This document shows positions 25,751 to 34,989 of a stretch of DNA of 64,000 nt, in pieces. The stretch comes from Haladaptatus sp. R4 (GTDB taxonomy: Archaea; Halobacteriota; Halobacteria; Halobacteriales; Haladaptataceae). The notes under the pieces are model-generated. The model saw nothing but the letters and a program-made list of their open reading frames with translations. It had not been told where the DNA came from and did no database searches. The stretch is from the NCBI RefSeq assembly GCF_001625445.1, contig NZ_LWHG01000011.1, forward strand, positions 124,001 through 188,000, written 5' to 3'. Position numbers and translations under genes: made by a program. Within the stretch, counting starts at the first letter, position 1. Each line of letters begins with the position of its first letter.

Positions 25751-27163
25751 ATGAGTAGCCCGGTTCCCGAGTTGGAAGCCCGCGCGACGGCCTGTGCGGA
25801 CAGAGTACGCGAAGCGGACGAGATACTGCTCGCCTCGCACATCGACGCCGACGGTTTGACGAGCGCCGCTATCGCGTCGTCCGCCCTCGAACGCGCCGGG
25901 GTGCCGTTCGAGACGGTGTTCTGCAAGCAACTCGGTGCCGATGAACTGGCCGCAATCGCGGCAACCGACTACGACACCGTCCTCTTCACCGACTTCGGGA
26001 GCGGCCAACTCGACATCATCACGGAACACGAGTCGGCGGGCGACTTCGACCCGGTCATCGCCGACCACCACCAGCCAGCGGACGCGGACACGGAATTCCA
26101 CCTCAACCCGCTTCTATTCGGTCTGGACGGCTCCTCGGAACTCTCCGGTGCTGGCGCGAGTTACGTCCTCGCGCGGGCGCTCGAACCCGACGGCGGCGAC
26201 AACCGCGACCTCGCCGCCCTCGCCGTCGTCGGTGCGGTCGGCGACATGCAGATTTCCGACGGTGAACTCGTCGGCGCGAACACGGGTATCGTCGAGGAAG
26301 GACTCGACGCGGGCGTGGTCGAAACCGGTACCGACCTCGCGCTGTACGGCAAGCAAACTCGCCCGCTTCCGAAACTCCTGGAGTACGCGACGGACGTGTA
26401 CATCCCCGGTATCTCGAACGACCAGAACGGCGCCCTCCGATTTCTCAACGGCGTCGGTATCGACTTGAAGGAAAACGGCGACTGGCGTCGCTGGGTCGAT
26501 TTGACCGCCGACGAACGCCAGACCGTCGCCAGCGCGCTGGTGAAGCGAGCCATGCGAAAGGGCGTCTCGGCGACCAAAATCGACGGATTGGTCGGTACCA
26601 CCTACACGCTCGCCGCGGAACCCGAGGGAACCGAACTCCGGGACGTGAGCGAGTTCTCCACCCTGCTCAACGCGACGGCGCGTTACGACCGCGCGGACGT
26701 CGGTCTCGCGGTCTGTCTCGGCAACCGCGACGCCGCGTTGGAGCGGGCCAGAACGCTCCTGAAGAACCACCGACGAAACCTCTCGGAGGCCATCAGTTGG
26801 GTGCAGTCCGAGGGCGTGACGAAGGAGGAGAACGTCCAGTGGTTCCACGCGGAGGACCGGATTCGCGAGACCATCGTCGGCATCGTCGCCGGAATGGCCG
26901 TCGGCGCGAACGGCATCGACCGAAACGTTCCCATCATCGCGTTCGCCGACGAGGACGACGAAAACGTGAAAGTCTCCTCGCGCGGCACGCCCCACCTCAC
27001 CCGAAAAGGACTCGACCTCTCGGTCGTCATGAAAACCGCCTCGCAGGCGGTCGGCGGCGACGGCGGCGGCCACAACGTCGCCGCCGGTGCGACGGTGCCG
27101 AAAGGCACGGAAAAAGAGTTCATCGAGCGCGCCGACGAACTGGTCGGCGAGCAGTTGGGATAG
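25751..27163 (+). CDS. DHH-family single-strand nuclease (archaeal RecJ-like)
   Basis: A 470-residue DHH/DHHA1 phosphoesterase. Motif I HIDADGLTSAAI, motif II LFTDFGSGQ, and motif III ADHHQP with D105-H106-H107 are all present and give the two-metal site. The C terminus has the DHHA1 glycine loop GGDGGGHNVAAGATVP. Archaeal relatives are 5'-3' DNA or RNA exonucleases; some work with the CMG helicase complex (family knowledge). The stop at 27163 is followed by the repeat tract. The start ATG 25751 lies 27 bases after hemD, so it is likely the third gene of that transcript. Confidence 0.9.
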   Translation: MSSPVPELEARATACADRVREADEILLASHIDADGLTSAAIASSALERAGVPFETVFCKQLGADELAAIAATDYDTVLFTDFGSGQLDIITEHESAGDFDPVIADHHQPADADTEFHLNPLLFGLDGSSELSGAGASYVLARALEPDGGDNRDLAALAVVGAVGDMQISDGELVGANTGIVEEGLDAGVVETGTDLALYGKQTRPLPKLLEYATDVYIPGISNDQNGALRFLNGVGIDLKENGDWRRWVDLTADERQTVASALVKRAMRKGVSATKIDGLVGTTYTLAAEPEGTELRDVSEFSTLLNATARYDRADVGLAVCLGNRDAALERARTLLKNHRRNLSEAISWVQSEGVTKEENVQWFHAEDRIRETIVGIVAGMAVGANGIDRNVPIIAFADEDDENVKVSSRGTPHLTRKGLDLSVVMKTASQAVGGDGGGHNVAAGATVPKGTEKEFIERADELVGEQLG

Positions 27164-27982
27164 TCGGTCAAACTCGGTAGGGAGTATCGTAACCAGCCAT
27201 CGTTTTGTCTCGTTCCGGAATCGAATGGTCTCGCTCGGAGGTATTCCAAAACTTCGAGTGGTTTCGATACTCCCGATGAGAAGGCGACCTCGCTACGCTC
27301 GCTACGAACAGTATTTGGTGGCGTTGTGGTTTGAGCAGTTACCGAGAACATGTCCTCGAAACCTCGAAAGCCCCCGCCCGCTCGCTACGACGAGAAGACG
27401 TGTTTGGAACTTTTGCGATTGCAGTTACTGAGAAAACGACGCCGAAAGCCCCCGCCCGCTCGCGGCCGCTGTGCAGGATATCCGCGCTCTCCGCGCCGGA
27501 AGAGCGAAGCTCTTCCGAGCAGCCCCTCGCTCCTGCGTCGCTCGTGGCGACACAGCCCGCGCAGATAGGGCCTGCACAAGCGACCACGGTAAACGCGACC
27601 GGGCGGCCCCTTTCATCCCCGCGAGGAACGAGCGGGGAGTTGAAAGACTTCGTCTTTCAGAAGTCCCACCCAAACGACAGCACCGCGCCACAAGCCTCCC
27701 CAGCCGACTGCGTTTCTCGGCCTTCGGCCTGCGATACTCATCCCTCGCACGATAGCCAGCAAGCCCTCGTATGACCGCTATCTTCGGGCTTGCTGTCCCG
27801 CGCGCCGTGTGGCATTGGGTCGATATCGGCCACCCCGTCCAGCCGAATGGCACGCGCGAGGGCTTTCGAAGGTTGCTTCTCAGAGGGTGTATCGTCGCCA
27901 ACTGGTCGATTTGTCATCCGGGAGCGAACGACGCATTCCGATACCGGAACGGGAAACCTATGGACTGCTACAAGAATCCATA
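27164..27982. repeat. Hairpin-rich non-coding repeat tract
   Basis: About 820 bases without a real gene. A 20-base string beginning CGAAAGCCCC occurs at 27365-27384 and 27443-27462; both copies sit in ~80-base imperfect repeats that also share CTCGCTACGA and GCAGTTAC. Perfect small hairpins follow: 27497-27517 (CGGAAGAGC around GAA), 27617-27637 (CCCCGC/GCGGGG), 27641-27659 (TGAAAGAC around TTC), 27719-27729 (GGCC around TTC), and CAGCAAGCCC (27757-27766) with GGGCTTGCTG (27786-27795). Three have a three-base loop. All six frames give arginine/serine shadow peptides. It resembles haloarchaeal interspersed repeats and could be a non-autonomous element or a structured RNA. Confidence 0.65.
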
Positions 27983-28771
27983 TCAGTACTTCCCCACCAA
28001 CTCCTCGAACAGTCCGAGGTCGTGGCCGTGCAACACGTCGCAGTCGTACACCCGCTCCAACTCCTTCAGCGTGTACAGGCTCTCGCGCCACGCGAGTTCG
28101 CTCCACAACAGGCCGGGACCGAGCGGCACCTCGTCGGTGTAGTTCGCATCGACGTACGCTTCGTCACCCGCAATGAGCAGGGTTCCCTCGTCCGACTCGA
28201 TTCGCGCGCCGAGGACGCCGGGGGTGTGTCCCGGCAAGTGGTGGAGTTCGAAGCCGTCGGCAATCGTGTGCGTGTCGCGGTGGACGATTTCCCAGTTCAA
28301 ATCGCGGTCGAAGTCGGGTGCCAGATAGGCGATCGACCCGTCGTCCGTCTTCGCCGAGTAGTAGGCGAACTTGAGTTCCTCCTCGTGAACGTACACCGGA
28401 ACGTCCCTCCCCTCGAACCTGTCGAGTTGCCCCGCGTGGTCGAGGTGGAGGTGACTCATCACGACGCCGTCGATGTCGTCGAGTTCGTATCCGTTCTCCT
28501 GCAGGTCGTCTTCGAGCGCGTGCTCCTCGGCGTCGTAGGCTTCGAACGCGCCGTACAGCGGGTCCGGCCAGTACTCGGCGGCGTTCTCGGGACAGCCAGT
28601 GTCCCAGAGGAACGTTCCGGCGTCCGTCTCGATGACGGCGTTCCAGACGACGAAGTCGATTAGCTCGTGGTCCGGATTCGGATTCTCCGCGCTCGCCATC
28701 GAGTAGCCGTCGATGACGTAGGCAGTGTCGGCACGGACTCGGCCACGGTCGATGAGTGTGACTTCGGGCAT
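27983..28771 (-). CDS. Metallo-β-lactamase-fold hydrolase, N-acyl homoserine lactonase-like
   Basis: A 262-residue MBL-fold enzyme. The metal motif is SHLHLDHAGQLD with His107, His109, Asp111 and His112. Further ligands fit HLPGHTPGVLG and LIAGDEAYVDANY. The N-terminal part, WNAVIETDAGTFLWDTGCPE, is typical of AiiA-type lactonases and related esterases. The true substrate is unknown; quorum-quenching activity should not be assumed. Monocistronic, on the opposite strand from the DUF5783-like gene; divergent promoters lie at 28772-28870. Confidence 0.85.
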   Translation of the reverse strand: MPEVTLIDRGRVRADTAYVIDGYSMASAENPNPDHELIDFVVWNAVIETDAGTFLWDTGCPENAAEYWPDPLYGAFEAYDAEEHALEDDLQENGYELDDIDGVVMSHLHLDHAGQLDRFEGRDVPVYVHEEELKFAYYSAKTDDGSIAYLAPDFDRDLNWEIVHRDTHTIADGFELHHLPGHTPGVLGARIESDEGTLLIAGDEAYVDANYTDEVPLGPGLLWSELAWRESLYTLKELERVYDCDVLHGHDLGLFEELVGKY

Positions 28772-28870
28772 ACCATGACCTTTGTTCCGTGTGACATAAC
28801 CCCTCTCGGTTCGGGAACTGCGGCACCCGAATCGCCCGCATTTTTACTTCCTGCTCCCCACGGTTCAGCC

Positions 28871-29209
28871 ATGACCGAATTCGACGCCGAGAAGTTCGAG
28901 GACAAGTACGCCCACTACTTCAACGAACTCCAGCGCGGGTACAAGAACGCCTTCAGCTACATGAACGAGCGGTACGACTCTCAACTCATCCACGCCATCG
29001 ATCAGGAGGTACTGAACGAGAGCGAGCCGTTTTATGAGGGTAATGGCGAGTTTCGTATCGACCTCCCCGAGAACCCGACCGACCGCGTACAAAGCGTCGT
29101 CGTGGAGGACGAGAAACTCGAAGAGACGCTTTCGGTGTACGTAGAGCGGTTGGAGTACGAACTGGCACGCGTCTTTGGATTCGATCCGACCAACCCGGAC
29201 GAGAACTGA
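28871..29209 (+). CDS. DUF5783-like haloarchaeal protein
   Basis: A 112-residue acidic protein from ATG 28871. It begins FDAEKFEDKYAHYFNELQRG, then AFSYMNERYDSQLIHAIDQE and ends LEYELARVFGFDPTNPDEN. I remember this as the DUF5783 family, restricted to haloarchaea, with no known function. It is mostly helical with a short β-hairpin (GEFRIDLPENPTDRV). No cysteine, membrane span or signal is present. The longer upstream reading from 28667 covers the divergent promoter and is not supported. Confidence 0.75.
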   Translation: MTEFDAEKFEDKYAHYFNELQRGYKNAFSYMNERYDSQLIHAIDQEVLNESEPFYEGNGEFRIDLPENPTDRVQSVVVEDEKLEETLSVYVERLEYELARVFGFDPTNPDEN

Positions 29210-29332
29210 CGGCGCTGCGGTTTTCTACCTCGTTTAAAACCCCGAAAAGTCACGGTTCAGCGGTGATTCCTGCCGGATTCGGTTTATCAGACAGTGGAAA
29301 GGCCTAAGGAGGCTCACCCCATATCCGGATAC

Positions 29333-29689
29333 ATGAGCACCGAAACTCAGGAAGACGGGGACGACCTCGAAGAACGGGTCACGAACTTCCTGCGCCGCAA
29401 CTTCCCGCAGATTCAGATGCACGGCGGTAGCGCTGCGATCCAGCACATCGACCGCGAGTCCGGCGAAGTTACGATCATGCTCGGCGGCGCATGCAGTGGC
29501 TGTGGTATCTCCCCGATGACGATTCAGGCTATCAAGAGCCGAATGATCAAGGAGATTCCGGAAATCAACAAAGTCATCGCCGAAACCGGCATGGGCGGTG
29601 GCGACGGAATGGGTGGCGGCATGAGTCCATCCTTCCCCGGCGAGTCCAGCGACGACGACGATGACGAAGGCCCGCAGGCTCCGTTCTAA
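29333..29689 (+). CDS. NifU-type iron-sulfur cluster scaffold protein
   Basis: A 118-residue protein from ATG 29333, with CTAAGGAGGCTC upstream as ribosome binding site. The NifU C-terminal domain is clear: RRNFPQIQMHGGSAAIQHID and LGGACSGCGISPMTIQ with the C54-x2-C57 pair that carries a transient 4Fe-4S cluster. The C terminus is a methionine/glycine-rich stretch (GMGGGDGMGGGMSP) followed by D/E residues, longer than in bacterial NfuA-like proteins. It probably delivers clusters to target enzymes. Alone in its transcript. Confidence 0.93.
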   Translation: MSTETQEDGDDLEERVTNFLRRNFPQIQMHGGSAAIQHIDRESGEVTIMLGGACSGCGISPMTIQAIKSRMIKEIPEINKVIAETGMGGGDGMGGGMSPSFPGESSDDDDDEGPQAPF

Positions 29690-29770
29690 TCCCGCTATTT
29701 TTAGTTTTCGGCCGATTCCATGGGCTGAATCACGATATTTATCCCACCGGACGCTGTAGCAGGCGATAGT

Positions 29771-31273
29771 ATGACGAACGACGACGCCACGGCGCAAAAC
29801 GTCGTATTCGTTGTGATGGATACGGTGCGTAAAGACCACCTTTCCGTCTACGGATACGATCGCCCGACAACGCCGGGCCTCGAACGGTTCGCGGAGGAAG
29901 CGACCGTCTTCGAGCAGGCGGTTTCCCCCGCTCCTTGGACCCTTCCGGTGCATGCCTCTTTGTTCACTGGAATGTATCCCAGCGAACACGGCGCTAGCCA
30001 GGAGAACCCGTATCTGGAAGGTGCGACGACGCTCGCACAGACCCTCTCCGCTGCGGGGTACGATACCTCGTGTTACTCCTCGAACGCGTGGATCACGCCG
30101 TACACCCATCTGACGGATGGTTTCGACGACCAAGACAACTTCTTCGAAGTGATGCCCGGCGACTTCCTCTCCGGGCCGATGGCGAAGGCGTGGAAGACGA
30201 TGAACGACAACGAGTCGCTTCGGAAGGTCGCGGACAAACTGGTCAGTCTCGGCAACGTGGCTCACGAGTACCTCGCCAGCGGCGACGGTGCGGACTCGAA
30301 AACCCCACAGGTCATCGACCAGACCATCGAGTTCATCGACGACTCCGACGGCCCGTACTTCTCGTTCATCAACCTGATGGACGCTCACCTTCCGTACCAC
30401 CCGCCGAAGGAGTACCGAAAGGAGTTCGCTCCCAACGTCGATTCCACCAAGGTGTGCCAGAACTCGAAGGAGTACAACTGCGGCGCACGCGACATCAGCG
30501 ACAAGGAGTGGGACGCGATTGGCGGCCTTTACGACGCCGAAATTCGCCACATCGACGACCAACTCCAACGGCTGTTCTCGTGGATGCAGGAGAATGACGA
30601 GTGGGACGACACCATGGTCGTCGTCTGTGCCGACCACGGGGAACTGCACGGTGAACACGACCTGTACGGTCACGAGTTCTGTATCTACGACCCGCTCATC
30701 AACGTCCCGCTGATGGTCAAACACCCCGAGATGGAGTCGGGTGTCAGCGACCAACAGGTCGAACTCATCGACGTGTACCACACGATTCTCGACCACACCG
30801 GCGTCTCCGGATCGAACTCGACGCGGCCGCTCGAAGAAGCACGGTCGCTCCTCAACGAGGACTACCGCGCGTTCGCCGAGGACGTGCCGGGCGACGGCGA
30901 GTGTGCGTTCGTGGAGTACTACCGACCGGTGGTCGAACTGAAACAGCTAGAGGAGAAAGCGAAGAGCGCGAACATCACGCTGGACGAGGACTCGCGCTTT
31001 TACTCGCGGATGCGTGCTGCTCGCAGACCCGACGCCAAATACATCCGCAACGAGCGCATCGAGGACGAGTTCTACAAACTCGACGACGACCCCGGCGAGT
31101 TGAACGACCTCCGGGGCGAGGGAACCGAGGAAGAGGTCGAACTCGAAGCCGCGCTCTCCGCGTTCGAGGAGACGGTCGGCGGCGAGTGGAACGAGGTCTC
31201 CGACGACGACGTCCTCGGCGATATGAGCGACGACGCCAAGGACCGCCTCCAAGACCTCGGTTACATCGACTAA
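29771..31273 (+). CDS. Sulfatase-like (alkaline phosphatase superfamily) protein without FGly motif
   Basis: A 500-residue protein with the sulfatase/alkaline phosphatase fold. VVFVVMDTVRKDHLSVYGYD carries the first metal aspartate; FINLMDAHLPYHPP and VVVCADHGELHGEHDLYGH carry later metal residues. The position where sulfatases have C/S-x-P-x-R reads APWTLPVHASLFTG, so no formylglycine can form; threonine could be the nucleophile, as in phosphotransferase-type members (inference). There is no signal peptide, so it is likely cytoplasmic or membrane-peripheral. The next gene starts two bases after the stop: a sulfatase-like/flippase-like pair, which suggests a lipid or surface-glycan role. Confidence 0.82.
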   Translation: MTNDDATAQNVVFVVMDTVRKDHLSVYGYDRPTTPGLERFAEEATVFEQAVSPAPWTLPVHASLFTGMYPSEHGASQENPYLEGATTLAQTLSAAGYDTSCYSSNAWITPYTHLTDGFDDQDNFFEVMPGDFLSGPMAKAWKTMNDNESLRKVADKLVSLGNVAHEYLASGDGADSKTPQVIDQTIEFIDDSDGPYFSFINLMDAHLPYHPPKEYRKEFAPNVDSTKVCQNSKEYNCGARDISDKEWDAIGGLYDAEIRHIDDQLQRLFSWMQENDEWDDTMVVVCADHGELHGEHDLYGHEFCIYDPLINVPLMVKHPEMESGVSDQQVELIDVYHTILDHTGVSGSNSTRPLEEARSLLNEDYRAFAEDVPGDGECAFVEYYRPVVELKQLEEKAKSANITLDEDSRFYSRMRAARRPDAKYIRNERIEDEFYKLDDDPGELNDLRGEGTEEEVELEAALSAFEETVGGEWNEVSDDDVLGDMSDDAKDRLQDLGYID

Positions 31274-31274
31274 C

Positions 31275-32324
31275 GTGACCGACAAGTCGGCTCCGGACGG
31301 CGGAAGTGCGCTGTCCGCAGGACTGTCGGAGCGATTCGGGACCGGCAAGCTACTGCTGGGCTTCGTCGTCGCAGTCGTCCTCATCTACCTGATCGTCGTC
31401 GCCTCCGGGTGGCGACGAGTGCTTCATGCCCTCCAGGGGGCGGACTACACGTGGATGTGGATCGCCTGCCTTTCGACGTTCATCGGTCTCGCCGCGTGGG
31501 GCAAGGCGTGGCAGATCGTTCTCGCCGTGCTCGACATCAAGGTGGAGTTCAAACGCCTCGTCGTCACCTACCTCGCGGCGACGTTCGCCAACTACGTCAC
31601 CCCGTTGGGACAGGCTGGCGGCGAACCGTTCATCGCCTACATCCTCTCGCGGGATACGGAGGCGAACTACGAGGACAGCCTCGCGAGCGTCGTGACGGCG
31701 GACCTGCTCAACCTCCTGCCGTTCTTCAACTTCGCGGCGCTCGGGTTGAGTTATCTGCTCATCCGCGCGTCGCTTCCGGACGACGCGAAGACGCTGGCGC
31801 AGGGACTCGTGATACTGGCGTTCGGAATTCCGGCTCTCGCCTACGCCGGTTGGCGGTATCGAGAGCGCGTCGAAGACCTCGTGATCCGCTTCATTGCCCC
31901 CATCGCCACCCGCACGTCACGGATCACGGTCGACGGGATTCGACAGCGTATCGACCGGTTCTATCACTCGCTGGAGCGCATCGCGAGCGAACCGCGTCAA
32001 CTGCTGTTCGCGCTGGTGTTCTCGTACACCGGTTGGATTTTCTTCGCCCTGCCGCTGTATTTCGCGGGACGGGCGCTCGGCCTGCCACTTCCACTGGTGC
32101 TCGTGCTGTTCATCGTTCCGGCGAGTACGCTGGCCGGACTGACGCCGACGCCGGGCGGACTGGCGGGCGTCGAGGCGGCGCTCACGGTCCTCATGGTCGG
32201 ACTCGTTCCGGCGATTTCGTGGAGTTCGGGCGTGGCTGCCGCTATGGTCTACCGGTTTGCGAGTTACTGGTTCGTGCTCCTCATCGGCGGCATCGCGTCG
32301 CTGTTCGTCATCATGCGGTCGTGA
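31275..32324 (+). CDS. Flippase-like integral membrane protein (lysylphosphatidylglycerol synthase TM family)
   Basis: A 349-residue membrane protein with about eight hydrophobic helices. GTG start at 31275, one base after the sulfatase-like stop, so translation is coupled. Signature pieces: YVTPLGQAGGEPFIAYILSR, VTADLLNLLPFF and GLTPTPGGLAGVEAAL, the last characteristic of the UPF0104/LPG-synthase TM family, to which archaeal AglD-type C termini also belong. Relatives move lipids or lipid-linked sugars across the membrane; the exact cargo is unknown. No cytoplasmic catalytic domain is fused. Confidence 0.85.
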   Translation: MTDKSAPDGGSALSAGLSERFGTGKLLLGFVVAVVLIYLIVVASGWRRVLHALQGADYTWMWIACLSTFIGLAAWGKAWQIVLAVLDIKVEFKRLVVTYLAATFANYVTPLGQAGGEPFIAYILSRDTEANYEDSLASVVTADLLNLLPFFNFAALGLSYLLIRASLPDDAKTLAQGLVILAFGIPALAYAGWRYRERVEDLVIRFIAPIATRTSRITVDGIRQRIDRFYHSLERIASEPRQLLFALVFSYTGWIFFALPLYFAGRALGLPLPLVLVLFIVPASTLAGLTPTPGGLAGVEAALTVLMVGLVPAISWSSGVAAAMVYRFASYWFVLLIGGIASLFVIMRS

Positions 32325-32327
32325 CGT

Positions 32328-33227
32328 TCAGTTTCCGTCGTTTCTCCCTTCCCACGTTTTCACCAAACCGACGAGCGTTCGGTTGACGGGCGTCTCGATA
32401 CCGTGTTCCCGTCCGCGAGCGACGACGTAGCCGTTTATCGCGTCGATTTCGGTCCGCTTCCCGCCGTCCACGTCCTGGCGCATCGAGGAGGTGTTCGCGG
32501 CGGTCGCGGCCGCGACCGCTGCGACCGCACCGACCGCGTCCTCGTCCGTCAACTCGACGTCTTCGGCACGCGCGACGGCGGCCGTTTCACGGGCCGCCGT
32601 CGCCGCGATAGCTTCGGCGTCCCCACGGAGCAACGCGCCGTTTTCGACCCGCGCGAGCGCGGTGGTCGGGTTGATTCCCGCGTTGACGGCGAGCTTCTCC
32701 CACAGCCTTCGGGGCATGTCTTCGGCAATCGTCGTCTCGATGCCCGCCGCGGAAAACGCCTCCCCGACCCTGTCCGCCGCGTTCGAACATCCGCCGTGGC
32801 GTGCGCCGAGTACCACGTCGCCGATACCGGTACACTCGACGTGACCGGGTTCGGACAGCACCGCGCCGTAGGTCGCGGTTCCGGCCAGGACTGGGCAGTC
32901 GAGGCGGTCGGCGAGGATGGTCTCGTTCCCCATTCCGTTCTGCAACGAGAGGACGGCCCCGAACTCGCCGGACACCAACTGCTCCGCGGCGGTGGCGGTG
33001 TGAAAGGCCTTGACCGTCACGACGGCGCAGTCGGCGCGGAGACCGGTCCCGTCGGTGGTCGCGTCGGGCCGAACTCGAAAATCGAACTCGCCGCCCACCG
33101 TCAGTCCGGCGTCGCGCACCGCGCTCGCGTGCGGGTCGCGGGCGACGAGCGTCACCGCGTGCTCACGGGCGAGCAACCCGCCGATGAGACTACCGAGACT
33201 CCCCGCCCCGAACACGACCACGTTCAT
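32328..33227 (-). CDS. Ketopantoate reductase family protein (2-dehydropantoate 2-reductase)
   Basis: A 299-residue NADPH-dependent reductase from ATG 33227 (MNVVVFGAGSLGSLIGGLLA, Rossmann glycine motif); an upstream in-frame ATG at 33386 is an antisense extension. VLSLQNGMGNETILA and LWEKLAVNAGINPTTAL hold the conserved Asn and Lys of the active site. Near the C terminus, SSMRQDVDGGKRTEIDAING is the family signature for dimer and substrate contacts. In archaea it acts in pantoate and so coenzyme A synthesis, though paralogues with other ketoacid substrates exist. Three bases separate its stop from the convergent flippase-like gene. Confidence 0.88.
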   Translation of the reverse strand: MNVVVFGAGSLGSLIGGLLAREHAVTLVARDPHASAVRDAGLTVGGEFDFRVRPDATTDGTGLRADCAVVTVKAFHTATAAEQLVSGEFGAVLSLQNGMGNETILADRLDCPVLAGTATYGAVLSEPGHVECTGIGDVVLGARHGGCSNAADRVGEAFSAAGIETTIAEDMPRRLWEKLAVNAGINPTTALARVENGALLRGDAEAIAATAARETAAVARAEDVELTDEDAVGAVAAVAAATAANTSSMRQDVDGGKRTEIDAINGYVVARGREHGIETPVNRTLVGLVKTWEGRNDGN

Positions 33228-33274
33228 ACCCGACCGAGGAATCCGAGGTGAAAAATTCAGCCGTCTTTCGACTC

Positions 33275-33667
33275 TCAGTCTTCCGTCCAGTAGTAGAGGT
33301 CTTCCTTCGGGACGCCGCAGTTGGGACAGGTATCCGGTAAGTTGTCGTCCAGATGACCCATCTCGCCGCAGTTCGAGCAGCGCCACATCAGTTCCGCTTC
33401 GCCGAGTTCGTGGCCCGCACGGGCGTGCTCCACCGAGAGTGCTTCGAAGCCCTCCCGCATGGTGACGTAAAAGCCGGAGTCGTCGAAGCCCCGGATGTCG
33501 CCCAATCGGTTTCCGTCGTCGTCGTAGACGGTTTGTCCGAGTTCGAGTCGGTCCACATCGATCTCCACGTCCGGATCTTCACCTGAATCGCTCACCATGT
33601 GCGTGCGTTCGCCGCTCATCATCTTAAAAGCGACCGCCGTCACGCGTTCCGCCTGTTCGTTTCTCAT
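33275..33667 (-). CDS. Rubredoxin-like zinc-ribbon protein (DUF7130-like)
   Basis: A 130-residue protein if started at ATG 33667; ATG 33619 (MSGERT) and 33595-33600 are alternatives, since a TATA-like TTTTAAG lies just before 33619. Residues TVYDDDGNRLGDIRGFDDSG form a PRC-barrel-like strand pair. The C terminus carries MWRCSNCGEMG and DTCPNCGVPKEDLYYWTED, the two C-x2-C knuckles of a rubredoxin-like metal site. It could be a redox or small metal-binding protein; I recall this family in haloarchaea without assigned function. Confidence 0.75.
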   Translation of the reverse strand: MRNEQAERVTAVAFKMMSGERTHMVSDSGEDPDVEIDVDRLELGQTVYDDDGNRLGDIRGFDDSGFYVTMREGFEALSVEHARAGHELGEAELMWRCSNCGEMGHLDDNLPDTCPNCGVPKEDLYYWTED

Positions 33668-33760
33668 CGTGATATGACGATCAAGATTAAGGTTGCCCTG
33701 CGTATGCAAGCCCGGAACTGACACGGAAACGTCCCCAACGAACGACCGACACGAGGACTC

Positions 33761-34072
33761 ATGCTCAACGAGACGATAGACACGAACCATGGAACGGTAA
33801 CGACGAATCACGACGCGATAATGCAGTGGGTCGAAAAACACGACGGTCACCCGGCGACGGACGAGATGACTCCCCACAGCATCGAATACCTCCGAATCGA
33901 ATTCCCGAACATGGACGACACCGACGCGCTGGCGACCGTCGGGTGGCGCGAATGGTTCGAGGAGTTCGAAGCCCAGGAACTGGCCTTCGTGTATCCGGAT
34001 CAGGACGAATACGACGACCCGAGTCAGGCATACAAACTCGTGGATCGGACGACTGCCGCCGAGCACACGTGA
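33761..34072 (+). CDS. Conserved protein of the small NHDxIRQW...LAFxY family
   Basis: A 103-residue protein that resembles a widespread small bacterial/archaeal family with a pattern near NHD-I-QW-E---G-PAT, then LRI-FP, then W-E-F--FE---LAF-Y. Here these read NHDAIMQWVEKHDGHPAT, LRIEFPN, GWREWFEEFEAQELAFVY. Homologues are often mislabelled as glucan-branching enzyme; no function is known to me. Two or three strands and helices seem likely, with no membrane span. It stands alone between the zinc-ribbon gene (divergent) and pheA (94 bases on). Confidence 0.7.
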   Translation: MLNETIDTNHGTVTTNHDAIMQWVEKHDGHPATDEMTPHSIEYLRIEFPNMDDTDALATVGWREWFEEFEAQELAFVYPDQDEYDDPSQAYKLVDRTTAAEHT

Positions 34073-34166
34073 TCCCGCCACGCTCGTGATCCCCGATCAT
34101 TCGCTGTTGCCGACATAATTGTCCGTCCCCGACGCGTTTTTGCCTCCCCACTCGAAACCCCTGGCC

Positions 34167-34973
34167 ATGCAAGCAGTAACCCTCGGCCCCGCGGGTACCT
34201 ACTCGCATCGGGCCGCCAGCGCAGTCGAGGACGACGTCGAATTCCTGGAATCCGTCACCGACATCGTGAAAGCGGTCGCCGGTGGCGAGTACGCCCGCGG
34301 CGTCGTCCCCATCGAGAACAGTATCGAAGGAAGCGTCACGGCGACGCTGGACGCCCTCGCGGACAACGATGTCGCGGTCGTCCGCGAACTCGTGACGCCG
34401 ATCCGTCACGCCCTGATGGCTCAGAGTACCGACTTCGAAACGGTCGCCAGCCACGCACAGGCGCTCGCCCAATGTCGTCCGTACCTCGAACGCGAGTACC
34501 CCGACGTGAAACGGGAGGCCGTCACGAGCACCGCTCGTGGCGTCGAACGCGCCCGCGCCGACTCGTCAGTGGCCGGTATCGCCCACCCCGACAACGCCGG
34601 GGAACTGACCATCCTCGCGGAGGACATCCAGGAACGCACGTCGAACGCGACCCGGTTTTTCGTCCTCGCGCCCGCGGACGAACGCTCCGACGCGGGCGGT
34701 AAATCCTCGCTCGTCGTGTATCCCGGTTCGAACTATCCCGGTCTCCTGCTCTCGCTCCTCGAACCGTTCGCCGACCGCGCCATCAACCTCACCCGCGTCG
34801 AATCACGACCGAGCGGGGAACGACTCGGCGACTACGTCTTCCATCTCGACTTCGAGGCGGGTCTGTACGAGAAACGCGCCAAAGACGCGCTCGCCGAAGT
34901 CGAGTCGCTCGCGGAGAACGGATGGGTGCGGCGACTCGGATCCTACGACACGCAACACGTCATCGACGGGTGA
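34167..34973 (+). CDS. pheA: Prephenate dehydratase
   Basis: A 268-residue enzyme that converts prephenate to phenylpyruvate for phenylalanine synthesis. ATG 34167 gives QAVTLGPAGTYSHRAASAVE. Key motifs: VVPIENSIEGSV, IAHPDNAGELTILAEDIQE, NATRFFVLAP (with the catalytic TRF), then an ACT domain with INLTRVESRPSGERLGDYVF, the allosteric ESRP site. It is a monofunctional enzyme; no chorismate mutase is fused. The longer frame from 34119 is not needed. Confidence 0.95.
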   Translation: MQAVTLGPAGTYSHRAASAVEDDVEFLESVTDIVKAVAGGEYARGVVPIENSIEGSVTATLDALADNDVAVVRELVTPIRHALMAQSTDFETVASHAQALAQCRPYLEREYPDVKREAVTSTARGVERARADSSVAGIAHPDNAGELTILAEDIQERTSNATRFFVLAPADERSDAGGKSSLVVYPGSNYPGLLLSLLEPFADRAINLTRVESRPSGERLGDYVFHLDFEAGLYEKRAKDALAEVESLAENGWVRRLGSYDTQHVIDG

Positions 34974-34989
34974 CGTAACTTTCAGCGTG

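Noticed and set aside
27331-27901. Frames of 72-158 residues around the hairpin tract
   Set aside because: They cross perfect hairpins and have the Ser/Arg/Ala composition of non-coding GC-rich DNA; no start signal is seen.
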